Below, piece by piece: positions 1 through 9,815 of a DNA stretch of 64,000 bases. Positions within the stretch are counted from its first letter, which is position 1. The number at the start of each line of letters is the position of its first letter. This DNA is from Candidatus Thalassospirochaeta sargassi (GTDB lineage Bacteria; Spirochaetota; Spirochaetia; UBA9216), in NCBI GenBank assembly GCA_028532855.1, contig JAQQAL010000021.1, positions 1-64,000 on the forward strand, written 5' to 3'. Made by a program: the position numbers and the translations under genes. The notes beneath the pieces are model-generated. The model did no database searches and had not been told where the DNA came from. It was given only the letters and a program-made list of their open reading frames with translations.

Positions 1-1
1 C

Positions 2-433
2 GAAAGAGTGAAACAGGGGATCCGTTGGCTGCGCCTCTATGCTCATATTGTCGGCCTTACAGCTGCAGGCATTCTATTTTTCGCAGGCAGCACGCTTGCC
101 GGCCTTTTCAATGAAGATACAATGGTCAGAACAACAGCCGCCGCCTACCTGATGATTGTACCAATCGGCTACGGCCTTTACGGCTGCGGGCAGGTAGGCG
201 CATCAATACTGAATGTGTACCATAAACCCTTTCTTGCCGGAGCGCTTTCGCTGATTCAGATAGCTTTGGTTGCTGTTCCACTTGCCTATCTACTTCCGAG
301 AGCTCTGGGTGTCAACGGCGTTTTTGCGGCCATTCTGATAAGCTTTGCGGTTATAGGTATATTATCTTTTATTGTTGTAGGCCGGGAATCAAAGACTATG
401 ATAGGAAAGACTGCTATTCCAGTCCGGAATTAA
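2..433 (+). CDS. MATE-family efflux transporter, C-terminal part (5' end outside window)
   Basis: Reading frame open from the window edge. Hydrophobic TM segments with MATE-like C-terminal pattern (GYGLYGCGQVGASILNVYHKP...). Confidence 0.7.
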   Translation, partial: ERVKQGIRWLRLYAHIVGLTAAGILFFAGSTLAGLFNEDTMVRTTAAAYLMIVPIGYGLYGCGQVGASILNVYHKPFLAGALSLIQIALVAVPLAYLLPRALGVNGVFAAILISFAVIGILSFIVVGRESKTMIGKTAIPVRN

Positions 434-1280
434 TTGTCACATCCCTTATATTGAATTTGGCATAGCAGAATTGACCATCGTTTCTCTCCCAGAGAGCTTC
501 TCCGTAACCAGGTAGATTCAAACCATTTATTTCCCTGTATTCGCCTACCGGAGTAGACCAGCTCAGCAGCTCATAAGTACCATCCTCATTCAGAAAATAC
601 CTGTCATTGGAAACAAAATTAATCAGCTGACCCTTCTCATTAAAGAAGAGCACCCCCTTTACTGCTATACCCGCATTCGTATATGTCCCTTCAACAGTAA
701 AATCATCAATCTCACGCCAGCTAATCCGCGAATCAATCAAGGCGGCAGGTGCGAGTATGCACATATCGTTAAAGATGGTTACAGTCTCGCTCCTGTTCAT
801 TTCGATACCGCGTGCTTGAGCAACCTTGAAGACATCAAGAATCTTGATATCCATTGAAGCAGCAGCCGATTCATAGTGATGGAGGCCGAAAATCTTCAGC
901 CCCAAAAACTTTAGCTCCATATAAAACAATCTGACAGGATTATCCGTAAAACTAATCTGTTCGACCAAAACAGGAGCCCAGGCTCTATCCTGACTCATTT
1001 TAAACTCACCATCGATGACTACCGAGAAATTGCGGACTTTTTCTGTACCTGTGACACCTACATACTCAAGATATTTCCTGACAGGAGCCGGCAGATCAAT
1101 CAGATCCTTCTGCGAGATAAGCTCCTTATCAGAAGACTCTACATCTGCAAAAAGGCGTTCAACCTGTGAACGGTAGTATCTATATGTCGAGTTAATATAG
1201 CGGTAAATGAGCAATACGGATGTAAAAATAAGAATAACTGAAATAGCAATTCCAAAACCGGTCAAGATTCTATTTCTCAT
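414..1280 (-). CDS. Membrane-anchored DUF6544/DUF6920-like protein
   Basis: 288-aa ORF with N-terminal TM segment and LPAPVRKYLEYVGVTG motif typical of this DUF family. Confidence 0.6.
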   Translation of the reverse strand: MRNRILTGFGIAISVILIFTSVLLIYRYINSTYRYYRSQVERLFADVESSDKELISQKDLIDLPAPVRKYLEYVGVTGTEKVRNFSVVIDGEFKMSQDRAWAPVLVEQISFTDNPVRLFYMELKFLGLKIFGLHHYESAAASMDIKILDVFKVAQARGIEMNRSETVTIFNDMCILAPAALIDSRISWREIDDFTVEGTYTNAGIAVKGVLFFNEKGQLINFVSNDRYFLNEDGTYELLSWSTPVGEYREINGLNLPGYGEALWERNDGQFCYAKFNIRDVTINSGLE

Positions 1281-1289
1281 ATCTTCTCC

Positions 1290-1877
1290 TCATGTTTCCA
1301 GAAGATTTTTGTAGAAGTTAAACACTAATTCTGTCTTATCATTCAGTTCATCAGCATTCACCGGTAGACTCTTATTAATTAACTCGACTGCTATCCCACG
1401 GATTGATGCAAAAAGCAAAAACATTGTAAACGCCGAATCGCCGTCCATTTTTAAATATGGCTCCAGACTTTCTGAAAGGTATTGTTCAAATTTCAGCTGA
1501 TTCGGACCGGGCTCGAAACCCTTCCCCTGAATAATTTGAATAACTGCATTGTAATAATTCACATTTTCGACCGCCGTTTTCAAATGATAACTAACCGCAG
1601 CCCTGAGATGCTGTTCCGCTGATAACCCACTGTAATAGTCGTTGGCCTCAAGATTCTGTACGGAAGCAGCAAAGCCGTATTCCACTATCGCCTTCAGAAG
1701 TTCCTCTTTGTCTGAAAAGTAGAGATATATTGTCCTCGGTGAGTATTCTATTCTTTCAGCAAGCTTGCGAATTGTCAGAGCCTGAAAACCATCTTCATGT
1801 ACAATTCTGATTGCTGTCTCAAGAATCCTGTTTCTAAACTGCTCTTTCTCTCTCTGTTTTCGTTCTTTAATACACAT
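1290..1877 (-). CDS. TetR/AcrR family transcriptional regulator
   Basis: N-terminal HTH: RILETAIRIVHEDGFQALTIRKLAERIEYSPRTIYLYFSDKEELL. Confidence 0.9.
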   Translation of the reverse strand: MCIKERKQREKEQFRNRILETAIRIVHEDGFQALTIRKLAERIEYSPRTIYLYFSDKEELLKAIVEYGFAASVQNLEANDYYSGLSAEQHLRAAVSYHLKTAVENVNYYNAVIQIIQGKGFEPGPNQLKFEQYLSESLEPYLKMDGDSAFTMFLLFASIRGIAVELINKSLPVNADELNDKTELVFNFYKNLLET

Positions 1878-1979
1878 TGTATTTTATATATACACTGTTT
1901 ACTTATTTTTCAAGACTATATAAGCAAATATTCTCAAAAAAACCTAGAGTAATTAACAAGACTTGATCTCTACGCAACA

Positions 1980-2747
1980 ATGTTGTACCCTTACGTCATG
2001 GACGTAATTAAACGACATTCAGAACCCTTTTCAGAAACTGAACTCAAAATCTCAGAGGCTGGCAAACTGCTAAGCCATCCCGCACGGATAAGAGTGCTTA
2101 ACCTGATCCTGGAACACGGGTCTATGACAACCAGTGAAATGGCAGGCCTTGTCCCGTTGGCACGCACGACTGTCCTTCAGCATATTGCTGCATTAAAGGA
2201 AGGCGGCTGGCTAAACACCACGACCGACGGCAGCAGCATTAAATATCACATAAACAGCAGTGCATTAGCCCCTATATCCCAAATGTTGGAATCTATTTTT
2301 AACGACTGCTGCGAGAGGAGATCGACAGAAGATGACACAAAGCTGACAAAGATTCTGTTTCTATGCACAGGCAACAGCGCAAGGAGTCAGATGGCGGAAG
2401 GTTTTATCAATTCTTTCACAGATAACCATAATGTGAAAGCTGTAAGCGCAGGAACCAGGCCGGCAAAAGAGGTAAATCCCCTTGCAATAGAGGTTATGGC
2501 AGAAAGAAATATCGACATAAGCAGCCAGCAACCCAAAACAGCTAAAGAGTTCATCGGAGATAAAACGATTGATCTGGTTATAATTGTCTGTGATCAGGCG
2601 GAAAGGGAATGCCCCTACTTATTCCCTCATTCAAAGCACAGGATTTCCATGCCTTTTAAGGATCCAAAAACACCGGAAGAGTTCAGGAAAGTTCGTGATC
2701 AGATAGAGAAGAGACTAAACCACTTAATGGAAGAATTACAGGAGTAG
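1980..2747 (+). CDS. ArsR-type HTH regulator fused to thioredoxin-coupled (LMW-PTP fold) arsenate reductase ArsC
   Basis: aa ~20-105 winged helix ([48 protein letters not shown]). aa ~122-255 begins [19 protein letters not shown] (CX5R P-loop). Confidence 0.9.
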   Translation: MLYPYVMDVIKRHSEPFSETELKISEAGKLLSHPARIRVLNLILEHGSMTTSEMAGLVPLARTTVLQHIAALKEGGWLNTTTDGSSIKYHINSSALAPISQMLESIFNDCCERRSTEDDTKLTKILFLCTGNSARSQMAEGFINSFTDNHNVKAVSAGTRPAKEVNPLAIEVMAERNIDISSQQPKTAKEFIGDKTIDLVIIVCDQAERECPYLFPHSKHRISMPFKDPKTPEEFRKVRDQIEKRLNHLMEELQE

Positions 2748-2752
2748 ATGAA

Positions 2753-3754
2753 ATGGCAAAGAAGGTATTAATAAACGGATTCGGAAGAATGGGAAGGCTC
2801 TTTTTCAGAGCTGCCTTCGATAATAAGGAATTTGACATAGTTGCAATCAATGAACTAAAAGGTGGAGCCGAAAGCGCCGCCCATCTACTGGAGTTCGATT
2901 CAGTCCACGGTAAATGGAGCAGGGATATTACAGCAGTTGACAAATCTCTGACTGTAGACGGTAAAGAAATCAGATTCTCTGACGCTTCAAAACCCGAATC
3001 AATCGATGTTGCAGGAATCGATATAGTTGTTGAATGCAGCGGAAAGTTTAAAGATGAAACTTCTCTGCAGCCCTACTATGACAAGGGCGTGAATACTGTT
3101 CTGGTTTCAGCTCCGGTTAAGGGAAGGGCCTTGAATGTCGTTTACGGTGTGAATGACAATCTGTATAACCCCGCCAGGCATAATCTTGTAACCTCGGCTT
3201 CATGCACAACCAACTGCCTTGCCCCCGTTGTAAAGGTTATAAATGACAAACTCGGCATCAAACACGGCACTATGACGACTATTCATGATATTACAAATAC
3301 CCAGACAATTATCGATGCTCCTCACAAGGACCTACGAAGAGCCAGAGCATGCAGTCAGTCACTGATCCCCACAACAACGGGGTCGGCCAAGGCCATCACT
3401 ATGATTTACCCTGAACTCAAAGGTAAACTGAATGGTCTGGCTGTCAGGGTTCCACTATTAAATGCCTCACTTACAGACTGTGTATTCGAAGTGAACCGTG
3501 AAACCTCTAAAAAAGAGGTAAATGCTCTTTTGAAAGAGGCTTCTGAGACATACCTCAAAGACATACTGGGCTTTGAAGACAGACCCCTTGTTTCAGTTGA
3601 TTACAAAGACGACATCAGATCATCGATAGTTGACGGGCTTTCAACCATGGTAATCAACGATACACAGGTCAAGATCCTGGCCTGGTACGATAACGAAATC
3701 GGCTATGTTAATAGAATGGCTGATTTCTGCAGCAGGATAGCGGACTCAATATGA
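2753..3754 (+). CDS. Glyceraldehyde-3-phosphate dehydrogenase of the ArsJ arsenate detoxification pathway
   Basis: GAPDH fold with [11 protein letters not shown] active site. Directly followed by arsJ-like MFS gene. Confidence 0.9.
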   Translation: MAKKVLINGFGRMGRLFFRAAFDNKEFDIVAINELKGGAESAAHLLEFDSVHGKWSRDITAVDKSLTVDGKEIRFSDASKPESIDVAGIDIVVECSGKFKDETSLQPYYDKGVNTVLVSAPVKGRALNVVYGVNDNLYNPARHNLVTSASCTTNCLAPVVKVINDKLGIKHGTMTTIHDITNTQTIIDAPHKDLRRARACSQSLIPTTTGSAKAITMIYPELKGKLNGLAVRVPLLNASLTDCVFEVNRETSKKEVNALLKEASETYLKDILGFEDRPLVSVDYKDDIRSSIVDGLSTMVINDTQVKILAWYDNEIGYVNRMADFCSRIADSI

Positions 3755-4947
3755 ACAAATTAAGATCCTATGGTATTGTAACCGGCTCCTACTGGGCATT
3801 CATGCTTACCGACGGAGCCCTGCGAATGCTGGTACTGCTGTATTTCAACAAGCATGGCTACTCTCCCCTGACACTGGCTTTCCTCTTTCTTTTTTATGAA
3901 TTTTTCGGCATGGTTACCAACCTTCTTGGAGGATGGCTTGCTCAGGGCAAGGGTCTTAAGTTCACCCTGATAATGGGGCTATCTATACAACCAATAGCCC
4001 TGATAGCCCTCTCCTTCATGAACGACAGCTGGGGACCGTCACTGACAATTCCGTTTGTAATGATTATCCAGGCTGTATCAGGAATCAGCAAGGACCTTAC
4101 GAAAATGAGTTCCAAAACAGCAGTTAAGTTCCTTGTCCCTGAAGACAAGAGCTCCTCACTGTTTAAATGGGTCTCTCTTCTGACCGGCTCAAAAAATACC
4201 ATTAAGGGGCTTGGTTTCTTTGTCGGGGGCTTCCTGCTGCAGGCATTGGGCTTCCGGTTCGGATTGTGGATTCTGGCGGGTATAATAGTCTTCGTCTTGA
4301 TACTTTCTCTGACTTCTTTGCCGGAGAGCATTGGAGAAACAAAGAGCAAAATCAAGTTCAAAAAGCTTTTTGACATCAGCAGGCCGCTTAAACTGCTTTC
4401 AGGCGCCAGGGTTTTTCTTTTTGCAGCCAGGGATATCTGGTTTGTAGTAGCACTTCCGGTTTACTTTTCCAGCATATTCAGCTGGAGCCACTCACAGGTT
4501 GGCGGATTCATGGCCCTTTGGGTTATAGGCTACGGTGTTATTCAGGCTTTTGCACCCGTCATTCTTAAATTCTGGACAAGGGGTGAGGCACCTGCCGGTC
4601 TTGCCGCATCAAATGTATCCGGTTTGCTTGTTCTTACTATGACAGCCATTGCCCTGCTTTTTGGATTAAATATTCAGCCGGCATGGTCAATAACAATCGG
4701 GCTTGTAATATTTGGAATAATATTTGCGCTCAACTCTTCTGTTCATTCATTTCTTGTGCTGGATTATGCCCAGGGCAATAAGGCTGCATCCAATGTAGGC
4801 TTCTATTACATGGCCAATGCTACCGGCAGACTGATTGGAACCCTGATGTCGGGGCTCTTGTTTCAGTTCGGAGGCATCCTCTGGGCTCTGACGGGCTCCG
4901 CAATATTCCTGATAATCAGCTTTATAATAACAAGGCGGCTGAGGTAG
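3751..4947 (+). CDS. arsJ: ArsJ-type organoarsenical (1-arseno-3-phosphoglycerate) MFS efflux permease
   Basis: 12-TM MFS protein ([58 protein letters not shown]) overlapping the GAPDH stop by 4 nt. Confidence 0.88.
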   Translation: MNKLRSYGIVTGSYWAFMLTDGALRMLVLLYFNKHGYSPLTLAFLFLFYEFFGMVTNLLGGWLAQGKGLKFTLIMGLSIQPIALIALSFMNDSWGPSLTIPFVMIIQAVSGISKDLTKMSSKTAVKFLVPEDKSSSLFKWVSLLTGSKNTIKGLGFFVGGFLLQALGFRFGLWILAGIIVFVLILSLTSLPESIGETKSKIKFKKLFDISRPLKLLSGARVFLFAARDIWFVVALPVYFSSIFSWSHSQVGGFMALWVIGYGVIQAFAPVILKFWTRGEAPAGLAASNVSGLLVLTMTAIALLFGLNIQPAWSITIGLVIFGIIFALNSSVHSFLVLDYAQGNKAASNVGFYYMANATGRLIGTLMSGLLFQFGGILWALTGSAIFLIISFIITRRLR

Positions 4948-4962
4948 GATTCTCTCTGCCAA

Positions 4963-5403
4963 TCAGCGCTGAAAGTCGTTGCGATAATCTATCCCCTCTG
5001 GGGGATATTGATTTCTGTATAGAAAAAGCAGGCGGAGATTCAGCATTTCACCTCCGTATTCAATAAAACTTTTATCCCAGTCCAGAGAGTCTCCATTTAC
5101 GATTATATCGTATCGCCTGCGGTGCCCCTCGGGATATCGTTCATCCCAACTTAGAAACCACGACCAGACCTCTTCAACCTCTATAATTTTATATTCTACA
5201 GATCCCTCAACCCTTTCCAGATATCGATTATTCTTCAGCATATTTATGCAGTAAACTGCGCTTTCGGCATCAAGCGAAAAAGGAGCAGAACCCGGAATTA
5301 TTATATCATCAAACTTTATCGAATCCTGCGTATATAGCTGTCCGCCGGACAGCATTAAGAATATTAATAAAACGTAAAAAACCGGCTTCTGTCTTTCATG
5401 CAT
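4963..5403 (-). CDS. Small exported protein of unknown function
   Basis: 146-aa ORF with N-terminal hydrophobic signal-like segment (FYVLLIFLMLSGGQLYTQDS). Confidence 0.45.
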   Translation of the reverse strand: MHERQKPVFYVLLIFLMLSGGQLYTQDSIKFDDIIIPGSAPFSLDAESAVYCINMLKNNRYLERVEGSVEYKIIEVEEVWSWFLSWDERYPEGHRRRYDIIVNGDSLDWDKSFIEYGGEMLNLRLLFLYRNQYPPEGIDYRNDFQR

Positions 5404-5632
5404 AATTGTGTAATCGTAATACGATATCCTTCTGTCTACCAGCCGTCAATGCGACCAGCGGCAGCAGCCTGCCAAACACTGATAATAAAATAAATACATT
5501 TTTTTGCTTCATATAAACTCCCGGGTTTAGAGAATATGAAATATTATAAATTGCGAATGTTTTGGTTATGTAAAGATCCTGTAACGGTGAAAAAAACTTT
5601 TTTATTTGTTCAGGACACGGTTGCGGCTGCAA

Positions 5633-6262
5633 TTATTTACCGATCTTCGCCCGAAGCTTCAATGCCTCATCAACCGGATTTTCAGCTGAACCGACTGCTC
5701 CGCCAACTATCAGTACATCAGGCTCCAATTCAGCATACAGCGGGACTGTAGCCAATGAGATACCACCGGCAACATAGACTTCGGCATTCTTACAATGCCG
5801 TTTCATTACCTTTAAATCATCAAGCGGAGTTCTCCCCTCTCTCTGCTGATCAACTCCGGTGTGTACAGCAATCCCATGCACTCCAACAGCCTCAAGCCGG
5901 GCTATTTTTGATGGAATATCATCCACACATATCATATCAGCAACAATTTCCCTACCGTGCTCATTAGCCACTGAAACACAGGCTTCCACCGTCGCTATGT
6001 CAGTCACAGCCAGAACGGTTATATAATCAGCACCTGCTTCAATTGCAGATAATGTTTCCAGCTCACCTGCATCCATGATTTTAGTATCCGCAAAAATTTT
6101 TTTATCCGGAAAAGTTTTACGAAATTGCCTGACTGCGTTCATTCCTTCCTCGAGAAGAAAGGGTGTTCCAATCTCAATAATATCAATATGTCCTTTTATC
6201 TGCTCGGTCAGCGCCAGGGCATCCTCTAATCTGAAAACGTCTAATGCTAATTGCAGTTTCAT
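5633..6262 (-). CDS. hxlA: 3-hexulose-6-phosphate synthase-like (OMP decarboxylase superfamily)
   Basis: MKLQLALDVFRLEDAL...FADTKIMDAGELE...AGADYITVLAV...VAGGISLATVP. Adjacent to a PHI-like gene. Confidence 0.8.
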   Translation of the reverse strand: MKLQLALDVFRLEDALALTEQIKGHIDIIEIGTPFLLEEGMNAVRQFRKTFPDKKIFADTKIMDAGELETLSAIEAGADYITVLAVTDIATVEACVSVANEHGREIVADMICVDDIPSKIARLEAVGVHGIAVHTGVDQQREGRTPLDDLKVMKRHCKNAEVYVAGGISLATVPLYAELEPDVLIVGGAVGSAENPVDEALKLRAKIGK

Positions 6263-6271
6263 TATTCCTTC

Positions 6272-6835
6272 CTATTCAAGATTCGCGTGACGCGTAAACA
6301 TTGTATCTGAATCAAATCCTTTCTTCTCCATAATTCTTAAAATTACAGCATCAAAAAAGAGCAGCATGCTCTGCTCAAACAGAGAGCCCATCGGTTGAAT
6401 TGATTTAAAGTCTCCTGCGGATTCAGCCTTAGGTGTCGGCGCTGGAATTTTAATGATAATATCGGCTGCCCGGCCGACGGAGCCTTCAGGGCGAATGGTG
6501 ACCGTCGCAAGTACGGCTCCGATTTTTTTCGCTTTTTCAGACATAGTTAAAAGGCTGCCTGTCTCTCCGGAGCCTGATGAAATTATCAAAAGATCATCCG
6601 ATTCAAGACTGGGGGTAACTGTTTCACCGACAACATAGGCATCAAATCCCATATGCATCAGCCTCATAGCAAATGCCTTTGCGGCAAAACCTGAGCGTCC
6701 GGCACCCGCAACCAGGATTTTCTTAGATTTTATGATCTGGTTAGTTAATGCTTCTCCGCTTTCCGGAGAGATTTTATTCAAAGCTGTTTTCAATTCTTCA
6801 GCAATGAGATCAGCATATTCAGTTGTATTCATCAT
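6272..6835 (-). CDS. hxlB: 6-phospho-3-hexuloisomerase-like SIS-domain protein
   Basis: SIS domain: ILVAGAGRSGFAAKAFAMRLMHMGFDAYVVGETVTP...LLIISSGSGET. Confidence 0.82.
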   Translation of the reverse strand: MMNTTEYADLIAEELKTALNKISPESGEALTNQIIKSKKILVAGAGRSGFAAKAFAMRLMHMGFDAYVVGETVTPSLESDDLLIISSGSGETGSLLTMSEKAKKIGAVLATVTIRPEGSVGRAADIIIKIPAPTPKAESAGDFKSIQPMGSLFEQSMLLFFDAVILRIMEKKGFDSDTMFTRHANLE

Positions 6836-6850
6836 TCCTCCATTAGCCGC

Positions 6851-7501
6851 TTACTCTGCAGCCGGATATTCATTACAAAGAAGCCGGTACGGCTTCGCAT
6901 CCTCTTCAATCTCAGGGAACCGGCCCAGCGGCTCATAAAATCTGTTGTCGTTATTATCATCATTCACCCTGGAGACTTCTCCGACCAGAACCGAACCTGT
7001 ACCAGGCTGGACTGTAAACTCATGATAGCAGTACGGGTAAAGCGTCAGGCTTTCTCCCGGCATCAGCAGAACATCCGAACCGGCGCAGACTGTAAACCTG
7101 CATCCGTCCTTATATATTTCTACATCGGTATTCAGTTTGTTACCGTCTTCATCAGCATTGAACAGTCTGAAAATAACATTGCCTCCGCCCCTGTTTATTA
7201 TATCCTCCATCTTGTTCCAATGAAAATGCAGAGGAGCTGTCTGCCCCTCATAAACCATCAGAATCTTTTCGGAATATGTTTTTTTATACGCGGGATTATT
7301 GATGTTTCCGTTACGGAGAGTCACCAGTACCAGCCCCTGCTTTTCAAATTCACCAAGCCCATAATCGGTCACATCCCATCCCAGCATATTATCTCTTATT
7401 TCATTATATTCAACACCCTTATCCTGCCAGTCCTCTGCTGTCCAGCTGCAGAATCCGGGAAGGGCAAAGCTCAAATCCTGTAACAATTTTTCCAAATCCA
7501 T
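6851..7501 (-). CDS. D-lyxose isomerase family (cupin-fold) protein
   Basis: ORF 6851..7630; the start most compatible with upstream gene end is MDLEKLL at 7501. Contains HFHWNKMEDIINRGGG and GESLTLYPYCYHEF metal-binding cupin motifs. Confidence 0.78.
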   Translation of the reverse strand: MDLEKLLQDLSFALPGFCSWTAEDWQDKGVEYNEIRDNMLGWDVTDYGLGEFEKQGLVLVTLRNGNINNPAYKKTYSEKILMVYEGQTAPLHFHWNKMEDIINRGGGNVIFRLFNADEDGNKLNTDVEIYKDGCRFTVCAGSDVLLMPGESLTLYPYCYHEFTVQPGTGSVLVGEVSRVNDDNNDNRFYEPLGRFPEIEEDAKPYRLLCNEYPAAE

Positions 7502-7508
7502 AATGGCT

Positions 7509-8705
7509 TTATTGATTCCAGAACGCTTCATTTTTCTTACCATACCTCCGTGCAGCTTTAAACATTTTAACAATTGATTCAGGTGATAGATCATCCTGCA
7601 GATTATGAGCTGCCGCAAGAATATAACCACCGTCTCGATTCATAATTTCTATTACTGATCGCACATAATCTTCAATGGCATCAGGATCCTGAAACAATTT
7701 TTCCTGCGTGCCGATTCCGCCGTGCAGAACAATACGATCACCAAATAGAGGCTTTATTAATTCAGCCTCCATTCCCCTTGCTTCGGGCTGAACAGGATTC
7801 AGGATATCTACACCTGCTTCAATTAAATCATTGATGATATCCCGAACACTTCCACAGCTGTGATGTAGGTAGTAAGCCTCCGTATAAGTCTTGGTTCGGT
7901 TAATTCGTGTTTTATAATAAGGTTTTATTATCTCTCTGAACACATCAGGTGACATGAAAAGATTCTCCTGTGTTCCAAAATCATCTCCACTCGATGTATA
8001 ATGGATAAAATTACCCAGTGCTGAATAATACCGGTCAATTACCTCCAGCTGATAGGACAGGATAATATCAAAAAGTTTTCTAACAAAGTCCTGCTCTATC
8101 AGCAGCTTTACAAGGAAATCATCAAATCCACAGAGCCAGCACCCGAGTTCAAAAACACCATAAACCGGATGCTCGGCACAGATTATATAATCAGTATTAA
8201 TGAAAAGATTCTCAGCCTCTTTCCTGATATGATCAATTTCATCCTCAGATATAGAAAACGCTATAGGCCAGGGGTAAGAGTCCAGATCGTCAAGGCCTGC
8301 TCCTTTCAACGGTGTTGAAACAGCATCCCAGTATCGTCCGTTAAACTTCCTTTCTATACCCCATTCATCAATATAGTGATCTTTTGACAGCATCTTAAAC
8401 TGCGAAACTTCCGGCTTCAGTATTCCTCCGACCGAACGGGTATCAATATCAAGATATTCGAGAATTCGGGCATCAATTCTTTCAACTTTACCGAACAGCG
8501 AACGCTCAGTTTCATCTCTTTGCGGATAGCCCAGAAAATCAAGAAGGTTTTTCATACTCTCCCCTTCCATGCTGGAAAGAGGATTCCCTCCAAGATCAAG
8601 GATCAGATCAGACGGCTGTCTGTGATTCATAGTTCGGAAAAAATTTTCTCTCCTGGATATATTCATTTGAATTCCCTCAGCATCCTTTTGGTAAACACTC
8701 AACAA
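7509..8705 (-). CDS. Uroporphyrinogen decarboxylase (UroD)/MtaA-family protein
   Basis: UroD-family pattern (YLHHSCGSVRDIINDLIEAGVDILNPVQPEARGM...LHGGIGTQ). Confidence 0.8.
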   Translation of the reverse strand: MLSVYQKDAEGIQMNISRRENFFRTMNHRQPSDLILDLGGNPLSSMEGESMKNLLDFLGYPQRDETERSLFGKVERIDARILEYLDIDTRSVGGILKPEVSQFKMLSKDHYIDEWGIERKFNGRYWDAVSTPLKGAGLDDLDSYPWPIAFSISEDEIDHIRKEAENLFINTDYIICAEHPVYGVFELGCWLCGFDDFLVKLLIEQDFVRKLFDIILSYQLEVIDRYYSALGNFIHYTSSGDDFGTQENLFMSPDVFREIIKPYYKTRINRTKTYTEAYYLHHSCGSVRDIINDLIEAGVDILNPVQPEARGMEAELIKPLFGDRIVLHGGIGTQEKLFQDPDAIEDYVRSVIEIMNRDGGYILAAAHNLQDDLSPESIVKMFKAARRYGKKNEAFWNQ

Positions 8706-9747
8706 CAGTAATCCTGCCGTCTGTTACGATCTCCGCGCCCCGGGCACTATGCGGCATAAAAAAATATTCTCCTGCAGTTATTGCCCGGTTTAAATCAGAC
8801 CCTTTTAGAATTCCTGAACCTTCAACAGGAATGATAATCGAAGGTGTATTGTTCAGCTGAAACGAACCAGATTCAACAGTGTATGAATTCATCCTGAAAT
8901 TATTTGATTCTTTTTCAGAGATTAATTTTCTGGCTTCAATACCGCCGTTTTTAATAAAGGTTTCAGGTTTTATCTTTCCTTTTTTCAAGATAGATTCGGC
9001 ATTTCCGCTAAAATCAAAACACTCCAAAGCCTGCTTTTTGTTCAAACCCTGGAACATTTCCTCATTGGTGAGGTGAAGTTCATCACACCAATGCTCACAG
9101 AGCATTACAAAATCAGTTGATTCCTGAATCTCAAGAATTAAACAGCCGCTGCCGATTGTATGGACCGTCTTCCCCGGAACAAAATAAACATCCCCCGGCC
9201 TAATCTTAACAGGATTCAGCAATGATGCTGCAATGTCTTTATCATTTTCACTTTCATCGATCGCTCGAGAAAAATCGTCCTTGCTTACACCGTCTTTAAA
9301 ACCATAGTAGATGACCGCATCATCCTCAACTGCAAGGACAAGCCAGGCCTCTTCTTTTCCCTTTTCACTTGAAAAATATTTCCGTGAAAAATCGATATCT
9401 GGATGCGACTGAACCGGGAGCCTGACTGCGCTATGCAGAATCTTGGCAAAAATATTGAATTCTTTTAAATCACCAAGCATTTCCTTCGTATATTTATCCA
9501 AAAGTTCTGTGAAAGGAATGTCAGTATCTTTCACAATTGAAATACCATAACCGGGGATATCATCGTGCGGGGTACCCATTGCATTAACAGTCGATGCAAT
9601 CCATTCCTCCGGGTAAAACGTATCCTCGACTGGATCGTCAAAAAGATTCTTGAACAATTTACCGCCGCGATATACCCGGTAAATACGGTTGCGTTCAAAA
9701 AAAACAGGATTGTGTATAATTTTTTTAATATCAGGTGTCATATTCAT
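8677..9747 (-). CDS. manA: Class I mannose-6-phosphate isomerase-like protein
   Basis: VQSHPD, EAWLVLA, GDVYFVPGKTVHTIGSGCLILEIQESTD motifs of type I PMI. Confidence 0.82.
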   Translation of the reverse strand: MNMTPDIKKIIHNPVFFERNRIYRVYRGGKLFKNLFDDPVEDTFYPEEWIASTVNAMGTPHDDIPGYGISIVKDTDIPFTELLDKYTKEMLGDLKEFNIFAKILHSAVRLPVQSHPDIDFSRKYFSSEKGKEEAWLVLAVEDDAVIYYGFKDGVSKDDFSRAIDESENDKDIAASLLNPVKIRPGDVYFVPGKTVHTIGSGCLILEIQESTDFVMLCEHWCDELHLTNEEMFQGLNKKQALECFDFSGNAESILKKGKIKPETFIKNGGIEARKLISEKESNNFRMNSYTVESGSFQLNNTPSIIIPVEGSGILKGSDLNRAITAGEYFFMPHSARGAEIVTDGRITVVECLPKGC

Positions 9748-9815
9748 TCCTTTGAAAGTGAACTCTCAAAGATATTTTACATCATAAACATGACGCCGTG
9801 GTATCATTATTTTCT

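Noticed and set aside
3942-4376. 144-aa minus-strand ORF
   Set aside because: Antisense to arsJ; composition consistent with shadow ORF.
5396-5632. 78-aa minus-strand ORF
   Set aside because: Possibly a small membrane peptide from an internal start (5512), but there is no family match and the frame overlaps the hxlA promoter side; left unannotated.
7022-7483. 153-aa plus-strand ORF
   Set aside because: Antisense to the D-lyxose isomerase-like gene; no domain, no RBS evidence.
7509-8705. HemE (heme biosynthesis uroporphyrinogen decarboxylase)
   Set aside because: Sequence is UroD-superfamily, but genomic context (HPS, PHI, lyxose isomerase, PMI) and absence of other heme genes argue against heme biosynthesis.
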